Below, piece after piece: positions 25,524 through 33,900 of a DNA stretch of 64,000 bases. Every line of letters starts with the position of its first letter. Position 1 is the first letter of the stretch. Source of the stretch: JAFGSI01 sp041287425 (lineage in GTDB: Bacteria; Chloroflexota; Anaerolineae; Anaerolineales; Villigracilaceae); the NCBI GenBank assembly GCA_041287425.1, contig JBEULG010000007.1, forward strand, positions 1 to 64,000, given 5' to 3'. The translations under genes were made by a program, and so were the position numbers. The notes beneath the pieces were generated by a model, which did no database searches, had not been told where the DNA came from, and worked only from the letters and a program-made list of their open reading frames with translations.

Positions 25524-26518
25524 AATTCCTGATCGCCGGACTCGGTTCCATCGGACGCCGCCACCTGCGCAACCTGCGCGCCCTGGGCGAAGAGGACATT
25601 CTGCTCTACCGCACCGGCCGCGCCACCCTGCCGGACGATGAACTGGCTGGCCTGCCGGTCGAGACCGACCTGCGCGCCGCCCTCGACCACAAACCGGACG
25701 CCGTCATCGTCTCCAACCCGACCGCCCTGCACCTCGATGTGGCCATCCCGGCTGCCGAGGCGGGCTGCGCCATCCTGCTCGAAAAGCCGGTCTCGCACTC
25801 GCTCGAGCGGGTGGATGCCCTGGCTGCCGCGGCGGCGCGCAGCGGCAGCCCCATCCTGGTGGGCTTTCAATTCCGTTTCCACCCCACCTTACAAACGGCG
25901 CGCCGGCTCCTGGCCGAAGGCGCCCTCGGCCGCATTCTGGTGGCGCGCCTCCACTTCGGCGAATATCTGCCGGCCTGGCATCCCTGGGAGGACTATCGCC
26001 GGGGCTATGCCGCCCGCGCCGACCTGGGCGGCGGCGTGGTGCTGACCCAATGTCACTCGCTCGACTACCTGCCCTGGCTGGTGGGCCCGGTCGACTCGCT
26101 GTGGGCCTTCGCCGGCAGCCTTGGCGACCTGGGCGTGGAGGTGGACGATACCGCCGAAATCGGCCTGCGCTTTGCCGGCGGCGCCTTCGGCAGCATTCAT
26201 CTCAACATGGTTCAGCAGCCGCCCGCCCACCGCTGGGAAATCATCGGCACTGAGGGCACGCTGACCTGGGACAACGCCACCGGCCTCCTGCGCCGCTATC
26301 TTCCCGCCGCCAAAGCCTGGGAGGACTACCCCGCCCCGCCGGAATTCGAGCGCAACGTCATGTTCCTCGAAGAAATGCGCCATTTCCTGGCGGTGGCGCG
26401 CCGCCAGGTCCAGCCGCTCTGCACCCTGGAGGACGGCCTGGCCGCCCTGCGCCTCGCCCTGGCGGCCTTGCAGTCGGCGGCGGAAGGCCGCCTGGTTCAC
26501 CTGAGAGGAGGGGATTGA
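25520..26518 (+). CDS. Gfo/Idh/MocA-family oxidoreductase
   Basis: A 332-residue NAD(P)-dependent oxidoreductase. The N-terminal Rossmann domain starts FLIAGLGSIGRRHLRNL. EKPVSHSLE is the hallmark EKP segment with its Lys. The C-terminal alpha/beta domain covers about 125-330. Family members oxidise or reduce sugars or nucleotide sugars. In surface loci, WlbA-like members oxidise C3 of UDP-sugars. It overlaps the previous stop (ATGA) and is followed by a hexapeptide acyltransferase. No aminotransferase is present to use a 3-keto product. Confidence 0.82.
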   Translation: MKFLIAGLGSIGRRHLRNLRALGEEDILLYRTGRATLPDDELAGLPVETDLRAALDHKPDAVIVSNPTALHLDVAIPAAEAGCAILLEKPVSHSLERVDALAAAAARSGSPILVGFQFRFHPTLQTARRLLAEGALGRILVARLHFGEYLPAWHPWEDYRRGYAARADLGGGVVLTQCHSLDYLPWLVGPVDSLWAFAGSLGDLGVEVDDTAEIGLRFAGGAFGSIHLNMVQQPPAHRWEIIGTEGTLTWDNATGLLRRYLPAAKAWEDYPAPPEFERNVMFLEEMRHFLAVARRQVQPLCTLEDGLAALRLALAALQSAAEGRLVHLRGGD

Positions 26519-26523
26519 ACAAC

Positions 26524-27210
26524 ATGTCTGCCCCCCTTTTGCGCTTCTTGCTCCAGTATTTTCCTCCCCTGGGATACCGCCTCTGGCGGACCTTCGGCGG
26601 CCCGCTTCTGCCGCTGATGCGCGGCCGCGGCAACCGCCTGCAGGCCGAGGGCGCAACCCTGATCGGCGTCGAATTGGACATTGTCGGCGACAACAACGAA
26701 ATTATCGTCGGCGAGGGCAGTTATCTCGCCCATTTGAAAGTCCGCATGCGCGGCTCAGGCCACCGTCTGGTCTTCGGCCGCAACTGCCGCGTCAGCCGCG
26801 GCGGCGTCTTCTGGTTCGAGGACGAAAACGGCCTGCTCGAAATCGGCGACAACACCACCATGGTCGAGGCTCACATCGTGGTGGACGAACCCGGCACGAA
26901 AGTGCTCATCGGCCGGGACTGCATGTTCGCCAACGATATCGAAATCCGCGCCAGCGACAGCCACGCCATCCTCGATGCCGCCAGTGGTCAGCGCCTCAAC
27001 CCGGCGCGCGACATCGTCATCGGCGAGCACGTCTGGATTGCCGCCCACGCCATCGTCTTGAAGGGCGTCGAAATCGGGCGCAACTCGGTCGTCGCCGCCG
27101 GCGCGGTGGTCACCAAATCCTGCCCGCCGGGCGTCATCCTGGCCGGCAACCCCGCCAGTGTCATCAAGGAAGGCATCACCTGGCGGCGCGAACGTAATCC
27201 AAAGGAGTGA
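26524..27210 (+). CDS. left-handed beta-helix (hexapeptide) acyltransferase
   Basis: A 228-residue acyltransferase of the hexapeptide-repeat class. An N-terminal helix of about 40 residues precedes imperfect hexapeptide turns from about residue 40. The C-terminal end is the canonical WIAAHAIVLKGVEIGRNSVV followed by AAGAVVTKS and GNPA motifs of trimeric O- or N-acetyltransferases that use acetyl-CoA. ATG 26524 follows GAGGAG at 26505-26510. A TTG at 26515, overlapping the previous stop, gives only three more residues. It may acetylate a sugar made by the adjacent oxidoreductases. Confidence 0.8.
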   Translation: MSAPLLRFLLQYFPPLGYRLWRTFGGPLLPLMRGRGNRLQAEGATLIGVELDIVGDNNEIIVGEGSYLAHLKVRMRGSGHRLVFGRNCRVSRGGVFWFEDENGLLEIGDNTTMVEAHIVVDEPGTKVLIGRDCMFANDIEIRASDSHAILDAASGQRLNPARDIVIGEHVWIAAHAIVLKGVEIGRNSVVAAGAVVTKSCPPGVILAGNPASVIKEGITWRRERNPKE

Positions 27211-27214
27211 ACAC

Positions 27215-28045
27215 ATGGGCACCATCTTCGATAAATTCGATTTGAAAGGCCGCGCCGCGGTCGTCACCGGCGGGGCGGGACAACTCGGTCGCCAGTTCTG
27301 CCGCACCCTGGCCGAGGCCGGCGCGGCGGTCGTCGTCGCCGACCTGGCGGCGGGTCCGGCCGAGGAGACGGCGCAGGCCCTGAACGACTCCGGTTACCGG
27401 GCGATTTCGTTCCCGCTGAATGTCACCGACCCGGCCTCCTGCGCGGCGCTGGTCGAAGCAACCCTGCGCGCCTTTGGCCGCCTCGACATCCTGGTCAACT
27501 CGGCCGCCCTGGACCCGAAATTCGACCCCGATGCGCTTGCCCGCGGCTTGACCCCCGGCGCCTTCGAGGACTATCCCCTCGAGCAGTGGAAGGCCGCCCT
27601 GGATGTCAACCTGACCGGCATGTTCCTGGTGACCCAGGCGTGTGTCCGGCCGATGCTGGCCCAGGGCAAGAAGGGCAGCATCATCAACATCTGTTCCACC
27701 TATGGCCTGAACGGCCCCGACCAGCGCATCTACATTAAAGATGGCAAACGCCTGGCCTACAAGCCGGTCTATTACACCGTCACCAAGGCTGGCGTGCTTG
27801 GCTTCACCAAGTACCTGGCCGCCTACTACATGGGCACCGAAATCCGTGTCAACGCCCTGACCCCCGGCGGCGTCTACAACAACCACGATGAGACCTTCGT
27901 GGCCAATTACTCGGCCAAGACCATCCTGGGACGCATGGCGCGCCAGGACGAGATGAACGGCGCCCTGCTCTTCCTGGCCTCAGACGCCTCCTCCTACATG
28001 ACCGGCGGCAATCTCATCGTTGACGGCGGCTGGACGGCATGGTAA
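27215..28045 (+). CDS. short-chain dehydrogenase, PtmA-like
   Basis: A 276-residue classical SDR with VVTGGAGQLGRQF at the N-terminus, NSAALD, INICSTYGLNGPDQRIY and catalytic Y-x3-K in YYTVTKAG. The long insertion around LNGPDQRIYIKDGKRLAYKP and the NNHDETF segment resemble SDRs that recur in nonulosonic-acid and flagellar-glycan loci (Campylobacter PtmA type). That resemblance is from memory and was not checked. AAAGGAG at 27201-27207 precedes ATG 27215. Its substrate could be a sugar or a 2-keto acid derived from one. Confidence 0.78.
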   Translation: MGTIFDKFDLKGRAAVVTGGAGQLGRQFCRTLAEAGAAVVVADLAAGPAEETAQALNDSGYRAISFPLNVTDPASCAALVEATLRAFGRLDILVNSAALDPKFDPDALARGLTPGAFEDYPLEQWKAALDVNLTGMFLVTQACVRPMLAQGKKGSIINICSTYGLNGPDQRIYIKDGKRLAYKPVYYTVTKAGVLGFTKYLAAYYMGTEIRVNALTPGGVYNNHDETFVANYSAKTILGRMARQDEMNGALLFLASDASSYMTGGNLIVDGGWTAW

Positions 28046-28049
28046 GCCT

Positions 28050-30080
28050 ATGAAAACGGGCGAAAAGCGAAACCTCTGGCGTTGGTTCGAAATCGGCCTG
28101 CTGACCCTCAGCCTGGTCGCCGGCCTCTACGTGGCCTTGCTGCCTGCCGACAGCCTGCTCAACTGGTACTCCAGCGACGACGCCTTCTACTACTTCAAAG
28201 TCGCCGAGAACCTGGTCAGCGGCCGCGGCCTGACCTTCGACGGCCTCAACCCGACCAACGGCTTCCACCCGCTCTGGATGCTGATTTGTCTGCCGGTCTT
28301 CAGCCTGGCCCGCTTCGACCTGATTCTGCCGCTGCGCCTCCTGGTGGTGGTGGCCTCCCTGCTCCAGGCCGGGACGGGTATTCTCCTGGCGCGCTGGCTG
28401 CGGCGGACACTCTCGGAGGGGACGGCGGGGCTGGCGGCAGTCGTTTGGGTCTTTGCCCCGGCCATCCACGGCGTCGTCGCCCAACAGGGGCTGGAGAGCG
28501 CCGTCAACGCCCTGACCCTCGTCTGGCTGCTCTATCTGGCGACTGCCGCGCAGACGGAAGCCCTCACGCCGCGCCGCCTGGCGCTCATCGGGCTGGCAGG
28601 CGGACTGGCCGTCCTGGCCCGCCTCGACAACATCTTCCTGGCTCTGATTCTGTGCGCCTGGGCCGTCCTGGCGCCGTATGGCCGCTTCTTGCGGACGGTG
28701 CTCATCGGCGACCTGGGGGTCGTCTTCCTGAGCGGACTGCTCGCCTACTATGTTCGCCTGGAAGCGGGGGCGGTTTACCTCCAGAACAGCGTCTCGCTCC
28801 CCTGGCTGGTCGGGCTGGGTTTCCTGCTCTATCCGCTGGCCTTTCTGGCACTGGGCCTGTACCGCCCGGCCGAGGCCGACGGGCGCTGGAAACAAATCCG
28901 CTGCCTGGCAGCCGCCAGCCTGGCGGCGACGCTCGTCCTGGGCGGGCTGCTGCTCGGCCTGCAGCACCTGGGCGTCTTCGAATCCCTGCCCCGTTCGGTG
29001 ATTCCCATCGCCGGGGCGCTGGTCTTCGCCGGCAGTCTGCTGATTCGTCGGCTGGCCGCCCCGTCTCCGCACGAGGCTCCGGCGGCGCGCTTCGCCTGGT
29101 CGTTCTGGAAATCCGCTTTTCAGCGGGCGGCGGCCTGTCTGGCGCCGCTGGTCGTCCTGCTGGGCGGCTACCTGGTGTGGAGCCAGGCGGCCGTCGGCCT
29201 GTGGACGCCGGTCAGCGGGCAGGTCAAGCGCTGGTGGGGCGAATTGCCCTTTACCATCTACGGCAGCCCGCACCGCGACCTGGCGACGCTGCTCGGCTTC
29301 GGGGCGCGCGGCGCCTGGTCGCTGGCCCTTTCGCCGCTTGAGGCGATTCGCTCCCTGGCCTCCCGTTTCCTGCCCGAACAGGCGGCCTTCCTGCCCGGCC
29401 TGCTGATTCTGGCCGGCCTGGCGGCGGCCCTCCTCTACCCCAATCGAAACTGGTTTCTTCGGACGGCGGGCGAGATGGGCCTGTTCGCCTGGGGGCTGGG
29501 ATTGTTTGCCCACATCTTCAGTTACACCGCCACCAGTTACGTTCACGTGCGCGCCTGGTACTGGGTCGGCGAGATGCTCTTCACCCTGACGCTGGCCGCC
29601 CTGCTGTTCGAAAGTTTACGCCTGCTGCTGGCGCGGGGCGGCGCGGCGCGTTCGGTCGTCTGGCAGGGACTGCTGGCCTTGTTGGGCGCCGCCGCCCTCC
29701 TCTCCTTCGCCGCCATGACCGCCCGGCGTTTCCCCGTCCGGCCGGCCGACCAACACGAATATTTCACCTTCGTCCGTTATCTCGAAGACCACACCGAACC
29801 GGGCGCCCTTATCGGCCTGACCGGCAGCGGCGCGATGGGTTATTTCATCGAAGATCGGGTCGTCGTCAACCTGGACGGCCTCATCAACAGCCCGGCGTAT
29901 TTTGAGAGTTTGCGCAGCGGGCAGGCCGACCAGTTCCTCGACCGCCTCGGCCTGGACTACGTCTTCGGCCATCCGGTCATTCTCACCGAAACCGACCCCT
30001 ACCAGCAAATCTTTGCCCGCCGCCTCGAACCGCTGGACGATTTCGGCGATTACATTCTCTACCGTTATCCTCACCGGTGA
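28050..30080 (+). CDS. GT39/PMT-like multispanning membrane glycosyltransferase
   Basis: A 676-residue polytopic membrane protein with about 12-13 hydrophobic segments. The first external loop holds YSSDDAFYYFKVAENLV, with an Asp pair in the position used by ArnT/PMT-like transferases. GLTFDGLNPTNGFHPLW is the usual second loop motif of this clan. A soluble C-terminal tail of about 120 residues follows. It begins 4 nt after the SDR and ends 3 nt before the fused cytidylyltransferase. Likely role: transfer of a sugar from a lipid-linked donor outside the membrane. Substrate unknown. Confidence 0.7.
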   Translation: MKTGEKRNLWRWFEIGLLTLSLVAGLYVALLPADSLLNWYSSDDAFYYFKVAENLVSGRGLTFDGLNPTNGFHPLWMLICLPVFSLARFDLILPLRLLVVVASLLQAGTGILLARWLRRTLSEGTAGLAAVVWVFAPAIHGVVAQQGLESAVNALTLVWLLYLATAAQTEALTPRRLALIGLAGGLAVLARLDNIFLALILCAWAVLAPYGRFLRTVLIGDLGVVFLSGLLAYYVRLEAGAVYLQNSVSLPWLVGLGFLLYPLAFLALGLYRPAEADGRWKQIRCLAAASLAATLVLGGLLLGLQHLGVFESLPRSVIPIAGALVFAGSLLIRRLAAPSPHEAPAARFAWSFWKSAFQRAAACLAPLVVLLGGYLVWSQAAVGLWTPVSGQVKRWWGELPFTIYGSPHRDLATLLGFGARGAWSLALSPLEAIRSLASRFLPEQAAFLPGLLILAGLAAALLYPNRNWFLRTAGEMGLFAWGLGLFAHIFSYTATSYVHVRAWYWVGEMLFTLTLAALLFESLRLLLARGGAARSVVWQGLLALLGAAALLSFAAMTARRFPVRPADQHEYFTFVRYLEDHTEPGALIGLTGSGAMGYFIEDRVVVNLDGLINSPAYFESLRSGQADQFLDRLGLDYVFGHPVILTETDPYQQIFARRLEPLDDFGDYILYRYPHR

Positions 30081-30083
30081 ACT

Positions 30084-31316
30084 ATGAATCCTGATTCTGT
30101 CCTGGCTCTCATCCCGGCGCGCGGCGGCTCGAAGGGCATCCCGCGCAAGAACATCCGCGACTTCGCCGGATTCCCGCTCATCGCCTGGAGCATTGCCGCC
30201 GCCCGCCAGGCGCAGACGGTGACGCGCATCCTGGTCAGCACCGACGACGAGGAGATCGCCTCCGTCGCCCGCGCCTTCGGGGCCGAGACCCCCTTCCTGC
30301 GCCCGGCCGAACTGGCCCGCGACGATACCACTGATTTGCCGGTCTTCGAGCATGCCCTCGGCTGGCTGGCCGAACACGAAGGCTATCATCCAGAGGTGGT
30401 GGTACAATTGCGCCCCACCTCGCCCATCCGCCCGCCCGGCCTGGTGGACGAAGCGGTGCGCCTCCTGCGCGCCCATCCCGACGCCGACTGTGTGCGCGGC
30501 GTGGTGCCCTCGGCGCAGAATCCCTTCAAGATGTGGCGGCTCGACGGCCCCGACCGTCCCATGCGCCCCCTCCTCAGCCTGGAAGGGGTAGCCGAACCCT
30601 ACAACGCTCCGCGCCAATCCCTGCCGCCCACCTACTGGCAGACCGGCCACATCGACGCCATCCGCGCCGCCTCCATCCGCGCCAAACATTCTCTGACCGG
30701 CGAAGTCATCTACCCCTTGCTCATTGACCCGCGTTACACGGTGGACATCGACAACCTGCAGGATTGGGCGCGCTACGAGGCCCTCGTCTGGAGCGGGCTG
30801 GACATCGTCAGCCCGGCTGCGCGCCGCCCGATGCCCCCCGCCCCTCGCCTGCTCGTCTGCGACTTCGACGGCGTCCTGACCGATAACCGCGTCTGGACCG
30901 ACGAGACCGGCCGCGAGATGGTCGCCGCCAACCGCTCCGATTCAATGCTCCTGCGCGAACTGGAGCGGCGCGGCGTCCAGACCCTGATTCTCTCCTCCGA
31001 GCCGAATCCGGTTGTGGCCGCCCGCGCCCGCAAGATGGGCCTCCAGGCGGTTCACGGGGTCGGCATTCACGGCAAGGGCGAGGCCCTGCGCGCTCTCCTG
31101 AACGAACGCGGCGTGGACCCGGCTCAGGTCATCTACGTCGGCAACGACCTCAACGACCTGCCTTGCTTCGAGATTGCCGGCTGGGCGGTGGCTGTGGCCG
31201 ACGCCTATCCCGAAGTGCGCCGCGCCGCCGATTACATCCTGCGCGCCGCCGGCGGCCAGGGCGCGCTGCGCGAAGTGTGCGAGATGATTTTGACCCAACT
31301 GGACGTCAAGGCGTAA
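30084..31316 (+). CDS. CMP-nonulosonate synthetase fused to KdsC-like HAD phosphatase
   Basis: A 410-residue two-domain enzyme. Residues 1-245 are an acylneuraminate cytidylyltransferase (LIPARGGSKGIPRKNI, VSTDDEEIAS, QLRPTSPIRPP, IDNLQDW). Residues about 253-405 are a HAD phosphatase of the KdsC/KDN-9-phosphate phosphatase type, with catalytic D260 and D262 in CDFDGVLTDN and the metal-binding GNDLNDLP at 353-360. The same domain order occurs in vertebrate CMAS. The gene lies next to a NANS-like synthase (31416), so one protein could dephosphorylate a 9-phosphate sugar and then activate it with CMP. That coupling is inference. The catalytic residues are visible. Confidence 0.88.
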   Translation: MNPDSVLALIPARGGSKGIPRKNIRDFAGFPLIAWSIAAARQAQTVTRILVSTDDEEIASVARAFGAETPFLRPAELARDDTTDLPVFEHALGWLAEHEGYHPEVVVQLRPTSPIRPPGLVDEAVRLLRAHPDADCVRGVVPSAQNPFKMWRLDGPDRPMRPLLSLEGVAEPYNAPRQSLPPTYWQTGHIDAIRAASIRAKHSLTGEVIYPLLIDPRYTVDIDNLQDWARYEALVWSGLDIVSPAARRPMPPAPRLLVCDFDGVLTDNRVWTDETGREMVAANRSDSMLLRELERRGVQTLILSSEPNPVVAARARKMGLQAVHGVGIHGKGEALRALLNERGVDPAQVIYVGNDLNDLPCFEIAGWAVAVADAYPEVRRAADYILRAAGGQGALREVCEMILTQLDVKA

Positions 31317-31415
31317 GCCACATCCATGCTCAAGAACGCTGCCACTTTTGTGCTATACACAGACCCTTTTGCCTCATTTGTGCCATTCGGTGCAGAAAAC
31401 TCTCAAGGAGAACCT
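31317..31415. other. 99-bp spacer with a diverged repeat copy
   Basis: Non-coding gap before the third NeuB. It contains a TATACA hexamer (TGCTATACAC, 31351-31360) that could be a -10 element, without a convincing -35. It also holds one diverged 26-bp repeat copy at 31368-31393 and the AAGGAG ribosome binding site at 31405-31410. Confidence 0.45.
31368..31393. repeat. diverged copy of the 26-bp intergenic repeat
   Basis: Matches repeat copy 3 of the array at 10817-10842 at 22 of 26 positions by eye. Both end GCCATTC then G or A and TGC. It lies about 20 bp upstream of a NeuB start, as does the four-copy array upstream of NeuB copy 1. Confidence 0.55.
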
Positions 31416-32306
31416 ATGCCACGCGAAATCAAACTCGGAAACCGGCTCGTCGGCGACGGCCACCCCGCCTTCATCATCGCCGAAATCGGCATCAACCACA
31501 ACGGCGACCTCGAAATCGCCAAGCAGATGATTGACGCCGCTGTCCACGCTGGCGTGGACGCCGTCAAGTTCCAAAAGCGCACCCCCGAAATCTGCACGCC
31601 TCCCGAACAGCAAAAGCAAATGCGCGAGACGCCCTGGGGCTACATCACCTATCTGGAATACCGTCACAAGGTCGAGTTCGGCGAGGCCGAATACCGCGAA
31701 ATCGAACGGTACTGCCGCGCCAAAGGCCTGCCCTGGCTGGTCTCGGTCTGGGACGAACCCTCGGTGGACTTCATGGAACAGTTCGAGACGCCTGCCTACA
31801 AAATCCCCTCCGCCGCGCTGACCGATCACGGTCTGCTCCGCTACGCGCGCCGGACCGGCAAACCGATCATCCTTTCGACCGGCATGTCCACCATGGAGCA
31901 GATTCATCAGGCCGTCAAGGTCTTGGGCCGCGAGAACCTGGTCATCATGCACTGCACCAGCACCTATCCCTGCGAGCCGGACGAATTGAACCTGCGCATG
32001 ATCGAGACCCTGCGGGGCGAGTTTCCCGATGTGCCGATTGGCTACTCCGGCCACGAGGTCGGCCTGGTGCCTTCGGCGATTGCCGTGGCACTGGGCGCCT
32101 GCATGGTCGAGCGTCACCTCACCCTCGACCGCGCCATGTGGGGCAGCGACCAGGCTGCCTCGGTCGAGCCGGGCGGCTTCGAGCGCCTGGTCAAGTACAT
32201 CCGCGTCACCGAGGCGGCCCTCGGCGACGGCGTCAAGCGCGTCTATGCCAGTGAGTTGCCCTCCCTGCGCAAACTGCGCCGCGTCATCCCGGAGGCCGAA
32301 GACTGA
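31416..32306 (+). CDS. NeuB-family synthase, copy 3, NANS-like and without SAF domain
   Basis: A 296-residue PEP-dependent condensing enzyme. It has FIIAEIGINHNGD, DAVKFQKRTPE, ILSTGMSTMEQ, HCTSTYPCEPDELN, DVPIGYSGHEVG, VERHLTLDRAMWGSDQAASV and EPGGF. These track the sialic-acid-9-phosphate synthase (NANS) branch more closely than copies 1 and 2 do. The protein stops at residue 296, just before the SAF/antifreeze domain that normally contributes a substrate-binding Arg from the partner subunit. The stop is clean and the next gene starts 1 nt later. ATG 31416 has AAGGAG at 31405-31410. It is expected to feed the phosphatase-cytidylyltransferase fusion upstream. Confidence 0.85.
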   Translation: MPREIKLGNRLVGDGHPAFIIAEIGINHNGDLEIAKQMIDAAVHAGVDAVKFQKRTPEICTPPEQQKQMRETPWGYITYLEYRHKVEFGEAEYREIERYCRAKGLPWLVSVWDEPSVDFMEQFETPAYKIPSAALTDHGLLRYARRTGKPIILSTGMSTMEQIHQAVKVLGRENLVIMHCTSTYPCEPDELNLRMIETLRGEFPDVPIGYSGHEVGLVPSAIAVALGACMVERHLTLDRAMWGSDQAASVEPGGFERLVKYIRVTEAALGDGVKRVYASELPSLRKLRRVIPEAED

Positions 32307-32307
32307 G

Positions 32308-33900
32308 ATGGGCGCTTTGTCTTTCCGGCGGCTGCAAAACTTCTGGCGCGGCAAAGGGCGCCTGGCGCTCTTTTCGGCGGCGCTGGCCCTGCGCGCCCCT
32401 GCCCGGCGCGGGGCGCGGCCGGTGATTTTCTTCCACGCCTCCACCCGCCTCGATGAACTCAGCCTCAACGCCGCTTTTTCGCTGCTGGCCGCCTGGGCGG
32501 TGCGGCTGAGCGGGACGCCGGTCGTCCACTTCGTCTGCCGCGCCGGGATGAGCCGCTGCGTCTTGGGCGCCGACCCCGACCGCCCCGACTCGCCGCCGCC
32601 CTGCCGGCTGTGCGTCCGTCAGAGCGCTTTCCAGGCCGTCGGCGCCCCGACCCGCTTCTTCGACTATCAGCCAGATTCCGACCTGGCCGCCCGCCTCGAA
32701 TCGCTCTCGGTGGACGAACTGGCCGAAGTCACGCACGCCGGCCTGCCGCTCGGTGCCCTGGTCCTGCCCTCCGTCCGCTGGCGTCTGCGCCGTCACCACC
32801 TGCCGGATGATGAGCCGACCCGCTTCCTCTTCCGCCAGTTCTTGCTCTCGGCCTGGAACGTGGCGCGCCGCTTCGAGCGCCTGCTCGACGAGACGAACCC
32901 TCAGGCCGTGGTGGTCTTCAACGGTCAGTTCTTCCCCGAAGCGACCGCGGCTTTCCTCGCCCGCCGGCGCGGCGTCCGCACCGTCACCCATGAGGTCGGT
33001 CTGCGCCCGCTCAGCGCCTACTTCACCCTCGGCGAGGCGACCGCCTATCCCATCGCCATCCCCGCTTCGTTCGACCTGAACGAGGCCCAGAACGCCCGCC
33101 TGGACGCTTACCTCGAGGAGCGCTTCCAGGGCCGCTTCACTATGGCCGGCATCCAGTTCTGGCCGGAAATGCGCGGCCTGGATGCCGCCTTCTTGCAAAA
33201 GGCTGCCGCCTTCCGCCAGATTGTGCCGGTCTTTACCAACGTCATCTTCGACACCAGCCAGCCGCACTCCAACGTCCTCTTCCCCGATATGTTCGCCTGG
33301 CTCGACCTGACCCTGGAGGTCATCCGCGCCCACCCCGAGACGTTGTTCGTCATCCGCGCCCATCCCGATGAGACCCGCCCCGGCAAATCCAGCCGCGAGA
33401 GCGTGGCCGACTGGGTGGCCGCCCGCCAGGCGACGGCGCTGCCCAACCTCGTCTTCATCCCCTCCGACCAGTATCTGAGTTCCTACGAGTTGATTCAGCG
33501 TTCCAAGTTCGTCATGATTTACAACTCCACCATCGGCCTGGAGGCATCCATCCTCGGCGCGGCGGTCTTGTGCGCCGGCCGGGCGCGCTTCACCCAATAT
33601 CCGACCGTCTTCTTCCCTGCCGATGTGGAAGAGTACCGCCGCACGCTGGAGGCTTTCCTGCGGGCCGAGCATCTCACCCCGCCCGCCGAGCACCGCCGTC
33701 ATGCCCGCCGCTTCCTCTACTACCAGTTGTTCCGCACCTCGCTGCCCTGCGACGACTTCCTGACCCCCTCCGGTCAGCGCGGCTACGTGCATCTCAAGGC
33801 CGATGCTCTTGCTCGTCTGAGCCTCGCCCACCCCACCTTGCAGACGATGGTGGACGGCATCCTCCATGACGGCGATTTCCTGCTGAAGGAGAGCCTATGA
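32308..33900 (+). CDS. capsule-synthesis-like GT-B protein
   Basis: A 530-residue protein. The C-terminal half shows FVIRAHPDETRPGKSS near residue 350 and VMIYNSTIGLEASILGAAV near 403, the donor-site pattern of capsule biosynthesis transferases (KpsC/KpsS-like). The N-terminal half has a cysteine-rich stretch (CRAGMSRCVLGAD, CRLCVRQ) that may bind metal and is not seen in the other three relatives in this window. It lies 1 nt after neuB copy 3 and overlaps the DUF115/GT42-like gene. It may add a nonulosonic acid or a linker sugar. Function uncertain. Confidence 0.55.
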   Translation: MGALSFRRLQNFWRGKGRLALFSAALALRAPARRGARPVIFFHASTRLDELSLNAAFSLLAAWAVRLSGTPVVHFVCRAGMSRCVLGADPDRPDSPPPCRLCVRQSAFQAVGAPTRFFDYQPDSDLAARLESLSVDELAEVTHAGLPLGALVLPSVRWRLRRHHLPDDEPTRFLFRQFLLSAWNVARRFERLLDETNPQAVVVFNGQFFPEATAAFLARRRGVRTVTHEVGLRPLSAYFTLGEATAYPIAIPASFDLNEAQNARLDAYLEERFQGRFTMAGIQFWPEMRGLDAAFLQKAAAFRQIVPVFTNVIFDTSQPHSNVLFPDMFAWLDLTLEVIRAHPETLFVIRAHPDETRPGKSSRESVADWVAARQATALPNLVFIPSDQYLSSYELIQRSKFVMIYNSTIGLEASILGAAVLCAGRARFTQYPTVFFPADVEEYRRTLEAFLRAEHLTPPAEHRRHARRFLYYQLFRTSLPCDDFLTPSGQRGYVHLKADALARLSLAHPTLQTMVDGILHDGDFLLKESL

